Shown here piece after piece: positions 15,776 through 24,721 of a stretch of 64,000 nucleotides of DNA. The DNA comes from Mycobacterium sp. UM_CSW (GTDB lineage: Bacteria; Actinomycetota; Actinomycetes; Mycobacteriales; Mycobacteriaceae), in assembly GCF_000455205.1 (NCBI RefSeq), contig NZ_AUWQ01000028.1:1-64000 (forward strand), written 5' to 3'. How positions within the stretch are numbered: the first letter of the stretch is position 1; the number at the start of each line of letters is the position of its first letter. Below the pieces are notes generated by a model that made no database searches, was not told the origin of the DNA, and worked only from the letters and a program-made list of their open reading frames with translations. The position numbers were made by a program, and so were the translations under genes.

Positions 15776-16972
15776 CTACCCGGTGAACACCGGCAGCTTC
15801 GCCCATCCCCGCACGCTGGTCGTGTGGGCCTTGGCGGCGTTGGCGTAGTCGACTTCCCAGTCCGGCCAGCGCTTGATGACCTCCTCGAGCGCGACGCGGG
15901 CCTGCATGCGCGCCAAGGCCGATCCCATGCAGAAGTGCAGCCCGTGGCCGAAGCTGAGGTGGGTGTCGCCGCGATGGATGTCGAACTTGTCGGCGTCGGG
16001 GTACCTGCGCTCGTCCCGGTTGGCGGATCCGTTGACCAGCAACATGATTGAGCCCTCGGGAACTGTCGTGCCGTGGCAGGAAACCTCGCGGGCGACGTAC
16101 CGCGCCTGCACCGGCGAGGGCGCCTCGTAGCGCAACGTCTCCTCGATGGTCATGGGGATGAGCGACGGGTCGGCCACGATTTCGCGCCGCTGGTCGGGGT
16201 GTTCGGCGAGCAGCTGGCCCAGGAAGCCGATCAGACGTGTCGTCGTCTCGTTACCCGCGCCGGCGATCATGCTGGTGTACTGCAGCACCTCGATCCGCGT
16301 CAGCCGCCGGGCCTCGCCGCCGTCCTCGACCTCGGCGTTAAGTAGCTGGGTCATCAGGTCGTCCGACGGGTGGTCCACCCGCCAATCGATGTAGTCGGCG
16401 AACATCTCATAGCTGCGTTCGAAGAATTCTTGCGTGGCGGGCCGGAACGTCGCCTCTTTCAGGGTGAGCTGACGGCCGCCCTTGTCGCGGATCGCTTCTT
16501 GGCCCTCTTCTGGGATGCCGAGCAGGTAGCCGATCGTGCGCATCGGGACCATCGCGCCGAGATTCTCGATGAAGTCGAACGTGCCCGTACCCACCAGCGG
16601 GTCGAGCGCGCGTGCGCAAAAAGCCCGCGTCAAGGGTTCGATGGCCTCCATCCGGCGGGTCGTGAAAACCTTTGAGAGCAAACGGCGATGCAGATCGTGG
16701 ATCGGCGGATCCTCGAAGAGGATGATCCCGGGCGGAACCTCGATGCCGCTCTTGATGATTTCGATCGTGGTGCCGCGGCCCGACCGGTAGGTGTCGAAGT
16801 TCATCAGCTCGCGGGAGACGTCCTCGTAGCGGCTCAGCGCGTAGAAGTTGTACTTCTCGTTGTAATAGACCGGCGCCTCGTCGCGCAGCCGCTTCCAGAT
16901 CGGGTACGGATCGTCGTCGATCTCGAAATCGAAGGGGTCGTAATAAACCTTCGCCGTGCTCGCCCCGGTCAT
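15776..16972 (-). CDS. Cytochrome P450 (paralogue 2)
   Basis: 398 residues from ATG 16972, which overlaps the LLM stop (ATGA). Heme loop FGHGLHFCMG with Cys348, I-helix AGAGNETTT, ExxR as EETLR. It closely resembles P450 paralogue 1 throughout; differences cluster in the region after DIRDRNGAF/AIRDKGGRQ (residues about 165-190), a substrate-recognition area in P450s, so the two may take different substrates or successive oxidations of one. It is second in a two-gene operon after an LLM oxidoreductase and ends 7 bases from the AveC-like gene, tail to tail. Confidence 0.9.
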   Translation of the reverse strand: MTGASTAKVYYDPFDFEIDDDPYPIWKRLRDEAPVYYNEKYNFYALSRYEDVSRELMNFDTYRSGRGTTIEIIKSGIEVPPGIILFEDPPIHDLHRRLLSKVFTTRRMEAIEPLTRAFCARALDPLVGTGTFDFIENLGAMVPMRTIGYLLGIPEEGQEAIRDKGGRQLTLKEATFRPATQEFFERSYEMFADYIDWRVDHPSDDLMTQLLNAEVEDGGEARRLTRIEVLQYTSMIAGAGNETTTRLIGFLGQLLAEHPDQRREIVADPSLIPMTIEETLRYEAPSPVQARYVAREVSCHGTTVPEGSIMLLVNGSANRDERRYPDADKFDIHRGDTHLSFGHGLHFCMGSALARMQARVALEEVIKRWPDWEVDYANAAKAHTTSVRGWAKLPVFTG

Positions 16973-17961
16973 AGCGGTGTCTTCGTCTCCGCCAGCGCCT
17001 CCGGCAGCACGACCTCGCCCACGCGCTTGAGGTAGGGCCACGCGACTTCCGGTGGCAGCCCACCGCACAGCGGCGACAGGTTGAGTATCTCGCCGGCGCG
17101 GACCCGCGAAATCGCTTCCGGGACCGAGATAATCACGTGCGACGCCGGATTGTCACGCAGCTCATCGATGGTCTTCACGTGCGAGAAGCCGGCCGTCGTC
17201 TCGTCCCCGGGATTCCACGCGGCATAGGTCCGCACGTCGTGCAGCAGGTGCTCGCCGAGCTCTTTCCACGCCTGGTCCACATCGTCGGCGACGAATACGA
17301 CCGAGGGGGTGTCGCGGCCGGGGAACATCGTCGGGCCGGGCGTGTGACCGTGTTCGCGGCAGGCCTCCTCGTAGGCCTCCCGCATGCCGGGTTCGTTGGC
17401 ATTGCCGAGCATGCCCAGCCCGTACCTGCCGGCCCGGCGGGCCGCCGCCACGGTTCCGCCGCCCCACATCAACGCCGGGCCGCCGGCGGTGTGCGGGCGC
17501 GGCGTGACCGTGATCCGGCGCCCGTCCTGGCTGACCGTTTCGTCGGACAGCAGCGAGCGCAGCAGCGCGAGCTTTTCGTCGGCGAGCCGACCGCGACCGC
17601 GCATCGCCACGCCGAAGTGCTCGAACTCCTCGGGCCGGTAGCCCAGGGCCAGGATGTACGACGCGCGTCCCTTGCTGATGATGTCGAGGACGGCCATGTC
17701 CTCGGCAAGGCGCACCGGGTCGTAGAACGGGAGGATCAAGATGAGGCTCAGCGCTAAGCGCTCCGTTCTCGCGGCCACGGACGACGCCAACAACAACGGG
17801 GACGGCAGGTAGCCGTCCTCGGACCCGTGGTGCTCACAGAACACCGCCGCGAGGCCGCCATGATCCTCGGCCCACGCGCACATTTCGGGCACAGCGCCGT
17901 ACAGCGCTACTCGCGGCGCCCCCCACGCGGGGGCGCGCATGTCGAAGCGCAGCGTGAACAC
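16969..17961 (-). CDS. LLM-class flavin/F420-dependent oxidoreductase
   Basis: 330 residues, GTG start. Motifs: MFTLRFDMRAP, AVFCEHHGSEDGYLPSP, LSLILILPFYDPVRLAEDMAVLD, RASYILALGYRPEEFEHFGV. HH-G-S/D resembles the bacterial luciferase alpha-type loop. This subgroup usually sits beside P450, amidohydrolase and TetR genes in mycobacterial degradative clusters. Its C-terminus includes VAWPYLKRVGEVV. A 68-base remnant at 19104-19171 retains the start and end of a related LLM gene, and the promoter motif upstream is shared, showing a past duplication. Confidence 0.82.
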   Translation of the reverse strand: MFTLRFDMRAPAWGAPRVALYGAVPEMCAWAEDHGGLAAVFCEHHGSEDGYLPSPLLLASSVAARTERLALSLILILPFYDPVRLAEDMAVLDIISKGRASYILALGYRPEEFEHFGVAMRGRGRLADEKLALLRSLLSDETVSQDGRRITVTPRPHTAGGPALMWGGGTVAAARRAGRYGLGMLGNANEPGMREAYEEACREHGHTPGPTMFPGRDTPSVVFVADDVDQAWKELGEHLLHDVRTYAAWNPGDETTAGFSHVKTIDELRDNPASHVIISVPEAISRVRAGEILNLSPLCGGLPPEVAWPYLKRVGEVVLPEALAETKTPL

Positions 17962-17976
17962 AGGCGACTCCTAGCC

Positions 17977-18005
17977 AACCTAATATTTGTATCGCGTACG
18001 GTACG
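17977..18005 (-). promoter_or_regulatory. Promoter region of the LLM-P450 operon
   Basis: Read on the minus strand, ACAAATATTAGGTT (17990-17977) contains TAGGTT, a TANNNT -10 box ending 16 bases before the GTG at 17961. Just upstream, CGTACGGTACG (17995-18005) has 5-base inverted arms around one base and is a candidate operator. The 14-base promoter motif recurs with one change at 19184-19197. Confidence 0.45.
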
Positions 18006-18030
18006 TGCCCGCCGAGAGCTGCGTCAACGG

Positions 18031-19092
18031 TTAGTCAAAGACGTGGCGCGGCAAAGTCGTCGGGATGTCGAGCGAGCTGAGCAGGCCCGGCGGCGCGGCG
18101 ACCACATACGGGATCGCGTTGACCACCCGCATGGCCGTCGCGGTCATCGCCGCGTGACCCGCGCCATGGCCCTCGGCCTCGCCGAGAGTCAGCACGCAAT
18201 GGACGTCGGGATCGCCCTCGATGTCGACCCGATAGGTCGCGTCGCAATCCGAGGCGGGCCAGTCGGGGGCGACGTCACGGGCCATCCGGATGACGTGCTC
18301 GATCACGATGGCCTCGCGGCCGCACACCACGCCGGCGGCCCGGGTGCGCACCGCGCCGCAGGTGCCCGCCTTAATGGTCCCGAACGCCACGTCGATGTCG
18401 CAATCGGTGAGTTCGCGCTCGAACGAACCCCGCACCTCCGCGACGTCGACACCGAGGCCGTTGGCGATCAGGTGAATCGGTGCCTGCCAAGCCATTTCGA
18501 TGAAGCCCGGCGTCTTGAGCATGGGCTCGAAATCCAACGGGCGGCCGAAACCCAGGCCGTCCATCATCACGTCGGCCACCGGGTAATGGTCGTTGAGCGC
18601 GACCTCGCTGGCCGTGAGGGTGCGGATGTTCTTCGATTGCGTCGTCATCACCAACGCAAGTTGGTCGGAGGCGAAGCCCGGGAAGATGCCCGAGACGTAC
18701 AGCGACGCACCGCCCGCCTTCGCCGCGGCCTCCAGGTGGTCGCGCCAGTCCGGCGCGAAATACGACGGCGGGTACACCAGGCTGGTCGATGTCGTCGACA
18801 CGACGTTGATGCCCGCCCGTAACAGCCGCAGGTAGTCGGGCACGGCGGCGCCGTCGCGTTCGGGACCGCTCGCGGCGTAGACGACGGCGTCGGGCGCCAG
18901 CGCGATCAGCGCGTCGGCATCGTCGGTGGCCGTCACGCCCAGCGGCCCGATGCCGGCCAGCTCACCGGCGTCCTTGCCGACCTTTCCGGGCGAATGCACC
19001 CATACGCCAACGAGATCCAGGTCGGGCCGACGGCTGACGGCGTCGATCGCGATCTTCCCGACTCCCCCGGTGGACCACACGACGGTGCGCAC
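18031..19092 (-). CDS. DapB-fold NAD(P)-dependent dehydrogenase (paralogue 1)
   Basis: 353 residues. The Rossmann start TVVWSTGGVGKIAIDAV and HSPGKVGKDAGELAG match the dihydrodipicolinate-reductase-like N-terminal domain of the family that includes 2,4-diaminopentanoate dehydrogenase; mycobacterial members are of unknown substrate. VYAASGPERDGAAVPDYLRLLRAGINVV follows. I take GTG 19092 as start: AAGGAG lies seven bases upstream, whereas the GTG at 19098 is too close to it. That AAGGAG overlaps the stop of the LLM remnant. About half of the residues match the next gene, which is divergent. Confidence 0.78.
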   Translation of the reverse strand: MRTVVWSTGGVGKIAIDAVSRRPDLDLVGVWVHSPGKVGKDAGELAGIGPLGVTATDDADALIALAPDAVVYAASGPERDGAAVPDYLRLLRAGINVVSTTSTSLVYPPSYFAPDWRDHLEAAAKAGGASLYVSGIFPGFASDQLALVMTTQSKNIRTLTASEVALNDHYPVADVMMDGLGFGRPLDFEPMLKTPGFIEMAWQAPIHLIANGLGVDVAEVRGSFERELTDCDIDVAFGTIKAGTCGAVRTRAAGVVCGREAIVIEHVIRMARDVAPDWPASDCDATYRVDIEGDPDVHCVLTLGEAEGHGAGHAAMTATAMRVVNAIPYVVAAPPGLLSSLDIPTTLPRHVFD

Positions 19093-19103
19093 GAGCACTC
19101 TCC

Positions 19104-19171
19104 TTACCGGTTCGCCGCGGCCGCGGCGCGTTCGAGGTAGGGCCACGCCACCCGAACATGAGCGTGTACAT
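19104..19171 (-). pseudogene. Remnant of an internally deleted LLM oxidoreductase gene
   Basis: On the minus strand ATG TAC ACG CTC ATG TTC (from 19171) gives MYTLMF, matching the MFTLRF start of the intact LLM at 17961. It is followed directly, in another frame, by VAWPYLERAAAAANR and TAA (19104-19106), matching the VAWPYLKRVGEVV end of the same protein. At DNA level GAGGTAGGGCCACGC is shared exactly with 17030-17050. The promoter motif ACAAATCTTAGGTT is also preserved in position. About 300 codons have been lost, with a frame change at the junction. Confidence 0.72.
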
Positions 19172-19183
19172 CAGCTGCAGGTT

Positions 19184-19222
19184 AACCTAAGATTTGTTCA
19201 CTAGGATAGTGTGCACTTTCTT
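19184..19222. promoter_or_regulatory. Second TetR operator copy and retained LLM-type promoter
   Basis: AGGATAGTGTGCACTTTCTT (19203-19222) matches the operator at 14817 in 16 of 20 positions. It lies between the divergent DapB-like genes (starts 19092 and 19282). Minus strand: TATCCT within it and TAGGTT at 19189-19184 are possible -10 boxes. The same TetR dimer could control both directions. Confidence 0.6.
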
Positions 19223-19281
19223 AGCGGCTTAAGGGCAACGGCCGTCTCGACTTTCGGTACGCGCACTCGAGGAGGAGCAGG

Positions 19282-20376
19282 ATGACGGCTCATCGCGTAG
19301 TGGTCTGGGCGACGGGCGGCATCGGATCGATCGCCATCCGCGCCATTCAGCGGCGTCCCAACCTCGACCTGGTCGGCGTGTGGGTGCACTCGCCGGAAAA
19401 GGATGGCAAGGACGCCGGCGAACTCGCCAGCGGCGAGCCGATCGGCTTGAAAGCCACCAATGACGCCGACGCGCTGATCGCGCTGAAACCCGACTGCGTG
19501 ATCTACGCGGCCAGCGGCCCCGAACGCGACGCGCTGGCCATCCCGGATTACGTCAGGCTGCTCGAGGCGGGGATCAACGTCGTCACCACCAGCACGACGC
19601 GATTGGTCAACCCGCACGCCTACGAACCCGCGGAGTGGCGCGACCAGCTCGTCGCGGCGGCCAAGCAGGGCCAGGTGTCGCTGTACGCGTCGGGGATCGA
19701 GCCGGGGTTCGCCGCGGACTACCTCCCGCTGGTGCTGTCCACGCAATCGTCGTCGATCGAGAAGATTCACTCGTTCGAAATCGGCCTGTACGACGACTAT
19801 GGCGTTCCCGACATCATGAGCGACGCGTTGGGTTTCGGCCGCCCACTGGATTACCAGCCCTGGATCGGCTATCCGGGCGCGATCGCCGGCGAATGGCAGG
19901 GGCAGATCCGATTGATCGCCGATGCGCTCGGCGTCGAAGTGCGGGAAATCCGTGAGACTTTCGACCGCGCGGTCACCAACCGCACCCTCGAGGTTGCGAT
20001 GGGCACCGTCGAGGGCGGCACGTGCGGCGCGCTGCGCATGCAGGCGATCGGGGTGGTCGACGGACGCGAGGCCATCGTCATCGAGCACGTGACCCGGCTC
20101 GCGCACGATGTCGCCCCCGAGTGGCCGACCGGAATCGGCGACCTGTCCTACCGCATCGCGATCACCGGCGACCCCGACATCGAGTGCACCCTGGCGGCCA
20201 CGCTGAAGGATCCCCGCAAGGCCGGGGTCGGGGGAATGACCTCCGGGGCGGGCGCGATGGTCGCCACCGCGATGCGTGTCGTCAACGCCGTGCCGTATGT
20301 CGTTGCGGCGGAACCCGGGCTGCTGAGCTCGGTCGATCTACCCCTGACGATTCCGAAGCACGCCTTCGCCACCTAG
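19282..20376 (+). CDS. DapB-fold NAD(P)-dependent dehydrogenase (paralogue 2)
   Basis: 364 residues. VVVWATGGIGSIAIRAI is the nucleotide-binding loop; VWVHSPEKDGKDAGELA and YAASGPERDALAIPDYVRLLEAGINVVTTS match paralogue 1 closely. The C-terminal part has EGGTCGALRMQAIGVVDGREAIVIEHVTR and AMRVVNAVPYVVAAEPGLLSSVDLP. Homology to diaminopentanoate dehydrogenase suggests an amine or keto substrate, unproven. GAGGAG lies 8 bases upstream of ATG 19282. Nine bases separate it from the PatB-like gene, so the pair is probably co-transcribed and under the 19203 operator. Confidence 0.8.
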   Translation: MTAHRVVVWATGGIGSIAIRAIQRRPNLDLVGVWVHSPEKDGKDAGELASGEPIGLKATNDADALIALKPDCVIYAASGPERDALAIPDYVRLLEAGINVVTTSTTRLVNPHAYEPAEWRDQLVAAAKQGQVSLYASGIEPGFAADYLPLVLSTQSSSIEKIHSFEIGLYDDYGVPDIMSDALGFGRPLDYQPWIGYPGAIAGEWQGQIRLIADALGVEVREIRETFDRAVTNRTLEVAMGTVEGGTCGALRMQAIGVVDGREAIVIEHVTRLAHDVAPEWPTGIGDLSYRIAITGDPDIECTLAATLKDPRKAGVGGMTSGAGAMVATAMRVVNAVPYVVAAEPGLLSSVDLPLTIPKHAFAT

Positions 20377-20385
20377 TCTGCCGAG

Positions 20386-21579
20386 GTGACCGCTAACCCG
20401 CTCGAGGAACTCACGCTGCAGCAACTCCGGCTGCGCACCAGCATGAAATGGCGCGCGCACGCCGACGACGTGTTGCCGCTGTGGGTCGCAGAGATGGATG
20501 TCGCGCTGCCGCCGACGGTGGCCGCGGCCCTGCGCCGGGCGATCGACATCGGCGACACCGGATATCCCTGCGGTACGGCGTTTGCCGAAGCGGTCAGCGA
20601 ATTCGCTTCGCAGCGCTGGCAATGGCACGACCTGCAGGTCGGCCGCACCGCGATCGTTCCCGACGTCATGCTCGGCGCCGTCGAAATGCTGCGTCTGGTC
20701 ACCGACCGCGGCGATGCCGTCGTCGTCAACCCCCCCGTGTACGCGCCGTTCTACGCGTTCGTGTCGCACGACGGCCGCCGGGTGGTCGAGGCGCCGCTTG
20801 ACGTCGACGGCCGAATTGACCTGAGCGCCTTGGCGGACGCGTTCACCCGGGCCGGCGCGTCGGGCGGCAGGGTCGCATACCTGCTGTGCAATCCGCACAA
20901 CCCGACCGGGTCGGTGCACACGTTCGAGGAGCTGCGCGCCGTCGCCGAGCTTGCCCGCCGGTTCGGCGTTCGGGTTGTCTCAGACGAGATCCACGCCCCG
21001 GTCATCCTGCCGGGTGCGCGATTCGTCCCCTACCTGACCGTGCCCGGCGCCGAGAACGCGCTGGCCCTGACCTCCGCCTCCAAGGCGTGGAACCTCTCGG
21101 GCCTGAAGGCGGCGTTGGCCATTGCCGGCCCGGAGGCGGAGGCGGACCTGCGCCGGATGCCGGAAGAGGTCAGCCACGGCCCGAGCCACCTCGGCGTCAT
21201 CGCCCACGCCGAAGCGTTCCGCAGCGGCGGCGAGTGGCTCGACGCACTGCTGAGCGGCCTCGATGCGAACCGGACGCTGCTGGGCAATCTGATCGCCGAG
21301 CACCTTCCCGGTGTGAAATACCAATGGCCCCAGGGCACTTACCTCGCGTGGCTCGATTGTCGCGAGCTCGGTTTCGACGAGGAGGCCGGCGGCAGGCTGG
21401 CGGTGGTCGCGGACATGGCGGGGCCGGCCCGCTGGTTCCGCGACCACGCCCGCGTCGCGCTCAGCTCCGGTCACGTCTTCGGCACCGGCGGCGCCGGGCA
21501 TGTCCGGTTGAACTTCGCCACTTCGAAAGCCATTCTCACCGAGGCGATATCGCGAATGGGCAGGTCCCTGAACCGGTGA
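20386..21579 (+). CDS. PLP-dependent cystathionine beta-lyase (PatB/MalY type)
   Basis: 397 residues, fold-type I aminotransferase. [13 protein letters not shown] at the start is characteristic of the MalY/PatB group. [16 protein letters not shown] and VVSDEIHAP contain the PLP-binding Asn, Asp and the following sugar-of-phosphate contacts; [12 protein letters not shown] carries the Schiff-base Lys. It closely matches M. tuberculosis Rv2294 as remembered. The reaction is C-S beta-elimination from cystathionine or cysteine S-conjugates, giving a thiol, pyruvate and ammonia. GTG start at 20386. It is a backbone gene in the sseB-htpG block, here joined to a DapB-like gene. Confidence 0.87.
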   Translation: MTANPLEELTLQQLRLRTSMKWRAHADDVLPLWVAEMDVALPPTVAAALRRAIDIGDTGYPCGTAFAEAVSEFASQRWQWHDLQVGRTAIVPDVMLGAVEMLRLVTDRGDAVVVNPPVYAPFYAFVSHDGRRVVEAPLDVDGRIDLSALADAFTRAGASGGRVAYLLCNPHNPTGSVHTFEELRAVAELARRFGVRVVSDEIHAPVILPGARFVPYLTVPGAENALALTSASKAWNLSGLKAALAIAGPEAEADLRRMPEEVSHGPSHLGVIAHAEAFRSGGEWLDALLSGLDANRTLLGNLIAEHLPGVKYQWPQGTYLAWLDCRELGFDEEAGGRLAVVADMAGPARWFRDHARVALSSGHVFGTGGAGHVRLNFATSKAILTEAISRMGRSLNR

Positions 21580-21723
21580 GCGCAAAACCGTTGCGCGACG
21601 GGGCCAATGGGTGAGTTGTATTTTCTATATCGCCGGTGATATCGCAAATCGAAGTCGCCTTATGACCGGCTGACGATGCTCACGTGACTCATGTGATTTC
21701 CGATAGCGTCGAACGACTTTCGG

Positions 21724-22452
21724 CTACGCGGGAACGTCCTCGGCACCGCGGTCCAGGTTGCGGAAGCCCTCCGCGGGCTTCTTGATGCCCAACAGGAACG
21801 GCAACGCGCTCAGCTCCAACTTGGCCGTGGCGCCGAGCCGGCCGAAACCGCTGCGCCGCGGCCGCACGACGGGCACCTCCGACGTGGCGAGGTCGATGTA
21901 ATGCGTCGAGGTGTCCCCGATGCCCTCGAAGTGGTGGACCAGCGGCTTGCACAGCCCCCGCATCGGGTCGTCGAGGCATGCGGCAACCGGATCGGTCATC
22001 AACACGTACTCAACAACTGGTACCGAGTTTTTCAGCATCCGGTGCACCAGGATGACGTCCACCCCGGCGAGTTCGACGTGGCGTTTCACCTTCTGCTCCG
22101 CGACCTCGCCCTGGTGCACGACGAACTTCAGCGACAGATTGTCCAGCTGCCCGCAGCTCGCGCAGTCACAGGCGATGTCCACCTTGAACCGCTCGCGCTT
22201 TGCGAGGAAAGCCTCGCGCATCCGCGACAGCCGCTCGCATACCAGCACTTTGGCGTTGCCGTCGGGCGCCCAGAAGAACGCCGCGTCGCCCTCCAGCTTG
22301 GCGAGTTTCAGCCCTTTGCCGGCGTCGATGACGGCTTCCAACAACCCGGCCACCGTTAGCTGCGCGTGCGCCAGGTGCGTCCGGTTCCAGCTCATGTAGT
22401 GGGTGTATCCGCCGATGTCGGCGATGAGCAGTACCGCTTGCCGGATGGCCAT
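21724..22452 (-). CDS. DUF2652 protein, class III cyclase-like fold
   Basis: 242 residues. The opening [19 protein letters not shown] resembles the first metal-binding Asp strand of class III nucleotide cyclases (FADIxGFT), and [12 protein letters not shown] resembles the second (GDxxxA). But the later substrate-specifying residues are not evident, and a CDCASCGQ cysteine cluster near residue 98 is unusual for a cyclase. It matches the DUF2652 group. It may bind nucleotides without cyclase activity, or bind a metal at the cysteines. No signal peptide; it is isolated, divergent from dhmA. Confidence 0.7.
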   Translation of the reverse strand: MAIRQAVLLIADIGGYTHYMSWNRTHLAHAQLTVAGLLEAVIDAGKGLKLAKLEGDAAFFWAPDGNAKVLVCERLSRMREAFLAKRERFKVDIACDCASCGQLDNLSLKFVVHQGEVAEQKVKRHVELAGVDVILVHRMLKNSVPVVEYVLMTDPVAACLDDPMRGLCKPLVHHFEGIGDTSTHYIDLATSEVPVVRPRRSGFGRLGATAKLELSALPFLLGIKKPAEGFRNLDRGAEDVPA

Positions 22453-22562
22453 GATGGGGGCAGTTTAATTGTTGCCAGCTACCGTCTCAATGAATCTGCC
22501 ACTGGACGAAATCGCGCTGCCGCGAGAGGCTTGCAGAGGTCTCACCCCCGGAGGAGCCGAAT

Positions 22563-23468
22563 ATGGATGTGCTGCGAACCCCAGACTCCCGATTCGAAAA
22601 CCTGGAGGGCTATCCGTTCGTAGCGAACTACATCGACGTGACTGCAAGCGACACCCCGCCGCTGCGCATGCACTTCCTGGACGAGGGTCCGGTCGACGGC
22701 CCACCGATCGTGCTGCTGCACGGCGAGCCGACGTGGAGCTACCTGTACCGCACGATGATTCCGCCGCTGGCCGACGCCGGCAACCGAGTGCTCGCGCCCG
22801 ATCTGATCGGCTTCGGCCGCTCCGACAAGCCCAGCCGGATGGAGGATTACACCTACCTGCGCCACGTCGAGTGGGTGACCTCGTGGTTCGAGCGGCTCAA
22901 CCTGAAGGACGTCACCCTGTTCGTGCAGGACTGGGGATCGTTGATCGGCCTGCGCATCGCCGCCGAGCAGGGCGACCGGATCGCGCGGCTGGTGGTCGCG
23001 AACGGTTTCCTGCCCACCGCCGAGCGCCCGACGCCGCCGGCCTTCCGCCTGTGGCGGGCGTTCGCCCGCTACTCCCCGGTGCTGCCCGCCGGACTCATCG
23101 TCGCCTTCGGCACCGTCCGCCGGGTGCCCCCCAAGGTGCGCGCGGGCTACGACGCCCCCTACCCGGACAAGACCTATCAGGCCGGCGCCCGCGCTTTCCC
23201 TCAGCTGGTGCCGACGTCGCCGTATGACCCGGCGATCCCGGCCAACCGGGCGGCGTGGAAGACGCTGGGCCAGTGGGACAAGCCCTGCCTGGCCATCTTC
23301 GGCAACAGGGATCCCATCCTCGGGCAAGCGGACCGCCCGTTGATCAAGCACATCCCGGGCGCGGCCGGCCAGCCGCACGCCCGCATCAAGGCTAGCCACT
23401 TCATCCAGGAAGACGCCGGACCCGAACTGGCCCGACGCGTGCTGTCCTGGCAGCAGGCGCTGCACTGA
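22563..23468 (+). CDS. dhmA: Haloalkane dehalogenase
   Basis: 301 residues, close to DhmA of M. avium N85 and Rv2296. It hydrolyses a carbon-halogen bond to an alcohol and halide in the cytosol, with no cofactor. [11 protein letters not shown] is the oxyanion segment with the halide-stabilising Glu/Trp region, [10 protein letters not shown] has the nucleophile Asp123 followed by halide-binding Trp124, and ASHFIQED has the catalytic His. Natural substrates in mycobacteria are unknown. GGAGGAG lies upstream of ATG 22563. It is part of the conserved sseB-htpG block. Confidence 0.92.
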   Translation: MDVLRTPDSRFENLEGYPFVANYIDVTASDTPPLRMHFLDEGPVDGPPIVLLHGEPTWSYLYRTMIPPLADAGNRVLAPDLIGFGRSDKPSRMEDYTYLRHVEWVTSWFERLNLKDVTLFVQDWGSLIGLRIAAEQGDRIARLVVANGFLPTAERPTPPAFRLWRAFARYSPVLPAGLIVAFGTVRRVPPKVRAGYDAPYPDKTYQAGARAFPQLVPTSPYDPAIPANRAAWKTLGQWDKPCLAIFGNRDPILGQADRPLIKHIPGAAGQPHARIKASHFIQEDAGPELARRVLSWQQALH

Positions 23469-23475
23469 ACGGGCG

Positions 23476-24507
23476 CTAGCCGCTGTTGATCAGCCGCGTG
23501 ACGCCGCGCATCAGCGCCCTGCTGGCCGCGTGGCGCGCCCGATCGACGGCGGACCCGGTACCCGGCGGCTCCGCGGCCCCCAAACGCGGGAACAGCCTGA
23601 GGGCATTGGTGCGCTCGATCGCCGTGCGGGCGTCCGCGTCGAGCCCCGGGTAGGTTTCCAGGCCCGCGGCGAACAGCTTGCCGGCCGCGACGGGAGCGAA
23701 GGGCCAGTCGGAGCCGAAGGTGACGTGTCCCGGCTTCGCGAAGGCCAGCAGGCTGGGCAGCGCCGCGGCGCTCGACGACAACGCGGTGTCGAAGTAGAAG
23801 CTTGCGAAGTCGTCCAGGCTGTCGGTGGGGCTCCGTCCGGTGTCGCTCAGGATGCCGAGCGCCATGCGGTGCGACGCGTACGGCACGAATCCGCCGGCGT
23901 GGCTGAGGATGAATCGGATGTTGGGGTACTTGCGGCAAATCTCGTTGCGGACAAGTAAATACGCCGCGCGAGTGGTGTCGAGCAGGAAGTCGGCCGCGAA
24001 CGGTGGGACGCCGTCCACGACGGGGCCCGGAAGGTTGGCGGGGTGGATGAACACCACCGCCGAGCGCGCGTCCAGCGCCGCAAACAGATCGTTCTGTCCG
24101 TCCTGACCCAGATAGGTTCCCGCGTTGTTGGCGAGCAGCACGACCCCGTCGGCGTGTAACTCGTCAAGGGATCTCGTGACCTCGTCGACGGACTCTCGGA
24201 CGTGCGGCATGGGGACCGTCGCGAAGAACCCGAACCGATCGGGCTGGGCCCGGACGAGTTCGGCGAGGTAGTCGTTGATATCGCGGGCGAGCGGGGCGGC
24301 ATCCTTCGCGTCCCGCAGGAACGCGGTGCCCGGCGTGGACACCGACAGGATCGCGGTGGCGACGTTCAGTTCGCCCATCGTCTGCAGCGACTCCTCGGGG
24401 CTCCACTCCGGCAGCGCACGGCCGCTCTCCTCGTCGATCTTGGCCTTTCGCAACAGGTCTCGGTAGAAGGACGGGATGGCGTGGTGGTGGGTGTCGATCC
24501 GCAACAT
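23476..24507 (-). CDS. Amidohydrolase (ACMSD/AMH2-type)
   Basis: 343 residues from ATG 24507, with GGGAGC seven bases upstream. Metal-dependent TIM-barrel hydrolase: RIDTHHHAIP near the N-terminus gives HxH, FIHPANLPG and LSHAGGFVPY provide the other His ligands, FGSDWPFAP the final Asp. The pattern is that of 2-amino-3-carboxymuconate-6-semialdehyde decarboxylase and gamma-resorcylate decarboxylase relatives, so it may decarboxylate or hydrolyse an aromatic-ring product. Tail to tail with dhmA, 7 bases apart. The substrate is not indicated by neighbours. Confidence 0.83.
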   Translation of the reverse strand: MLRIDTHHHAIPSFYRDLLRKAKIDEESGRALPEWSPEESLQTMGELNVATAILSVSTPGTAFLRDAKDAAPLARDINDYLAELVRAQPDRFGFFATVPMPHVRESVDEVTRSLDELHADGVVLLANNAGTYLGQDGQNDLFAALDARSAVVFIHPANLPGPVVDGVPPFAADFLLDTTRAAYLLVRNEICRKYPNIRFILSHAGGFVPYASHRMALGILSDTGRSPTDSLDDFASFYFDTALSSSAAALPSLLAFAKPGHVTFGSDWPFAPVAAGKLFAAGLETYPGLDADARTAIERTNALRLFPRLGAAEPPGTGSAVDRARHAASRALMRGVTRLINSG

Positions 24508-24721
24508 CGCTGCTCCCTTGTCGATCAATGGGCTGGAATGCCCGCGCCGGCCAGGGTCGGCGCGACGTCCACGTGGTGCCCCTCTGGAGTGTGCCCCTAG
24601 GATGCTAATTCCTGGTGGGTGGTCGCCCAGGTGGTCTCGTCGACATCGCCCTCGCTCTCACCGGATCGCGGTGGGTGCGCTAGTCCTTGGCCGTCGCCGC
24701 CCGGGGTGCGACGATCAGCGG

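Noticed and set aside
19201-20106. A 301-codon open frame antisense to the DapB-fold paralogue 2
   Set aside because: Arg/Asp-rich translation with no motif, fully opposite a gene with a clear Rossmann motif; also a shadow of GC skew at third positions.
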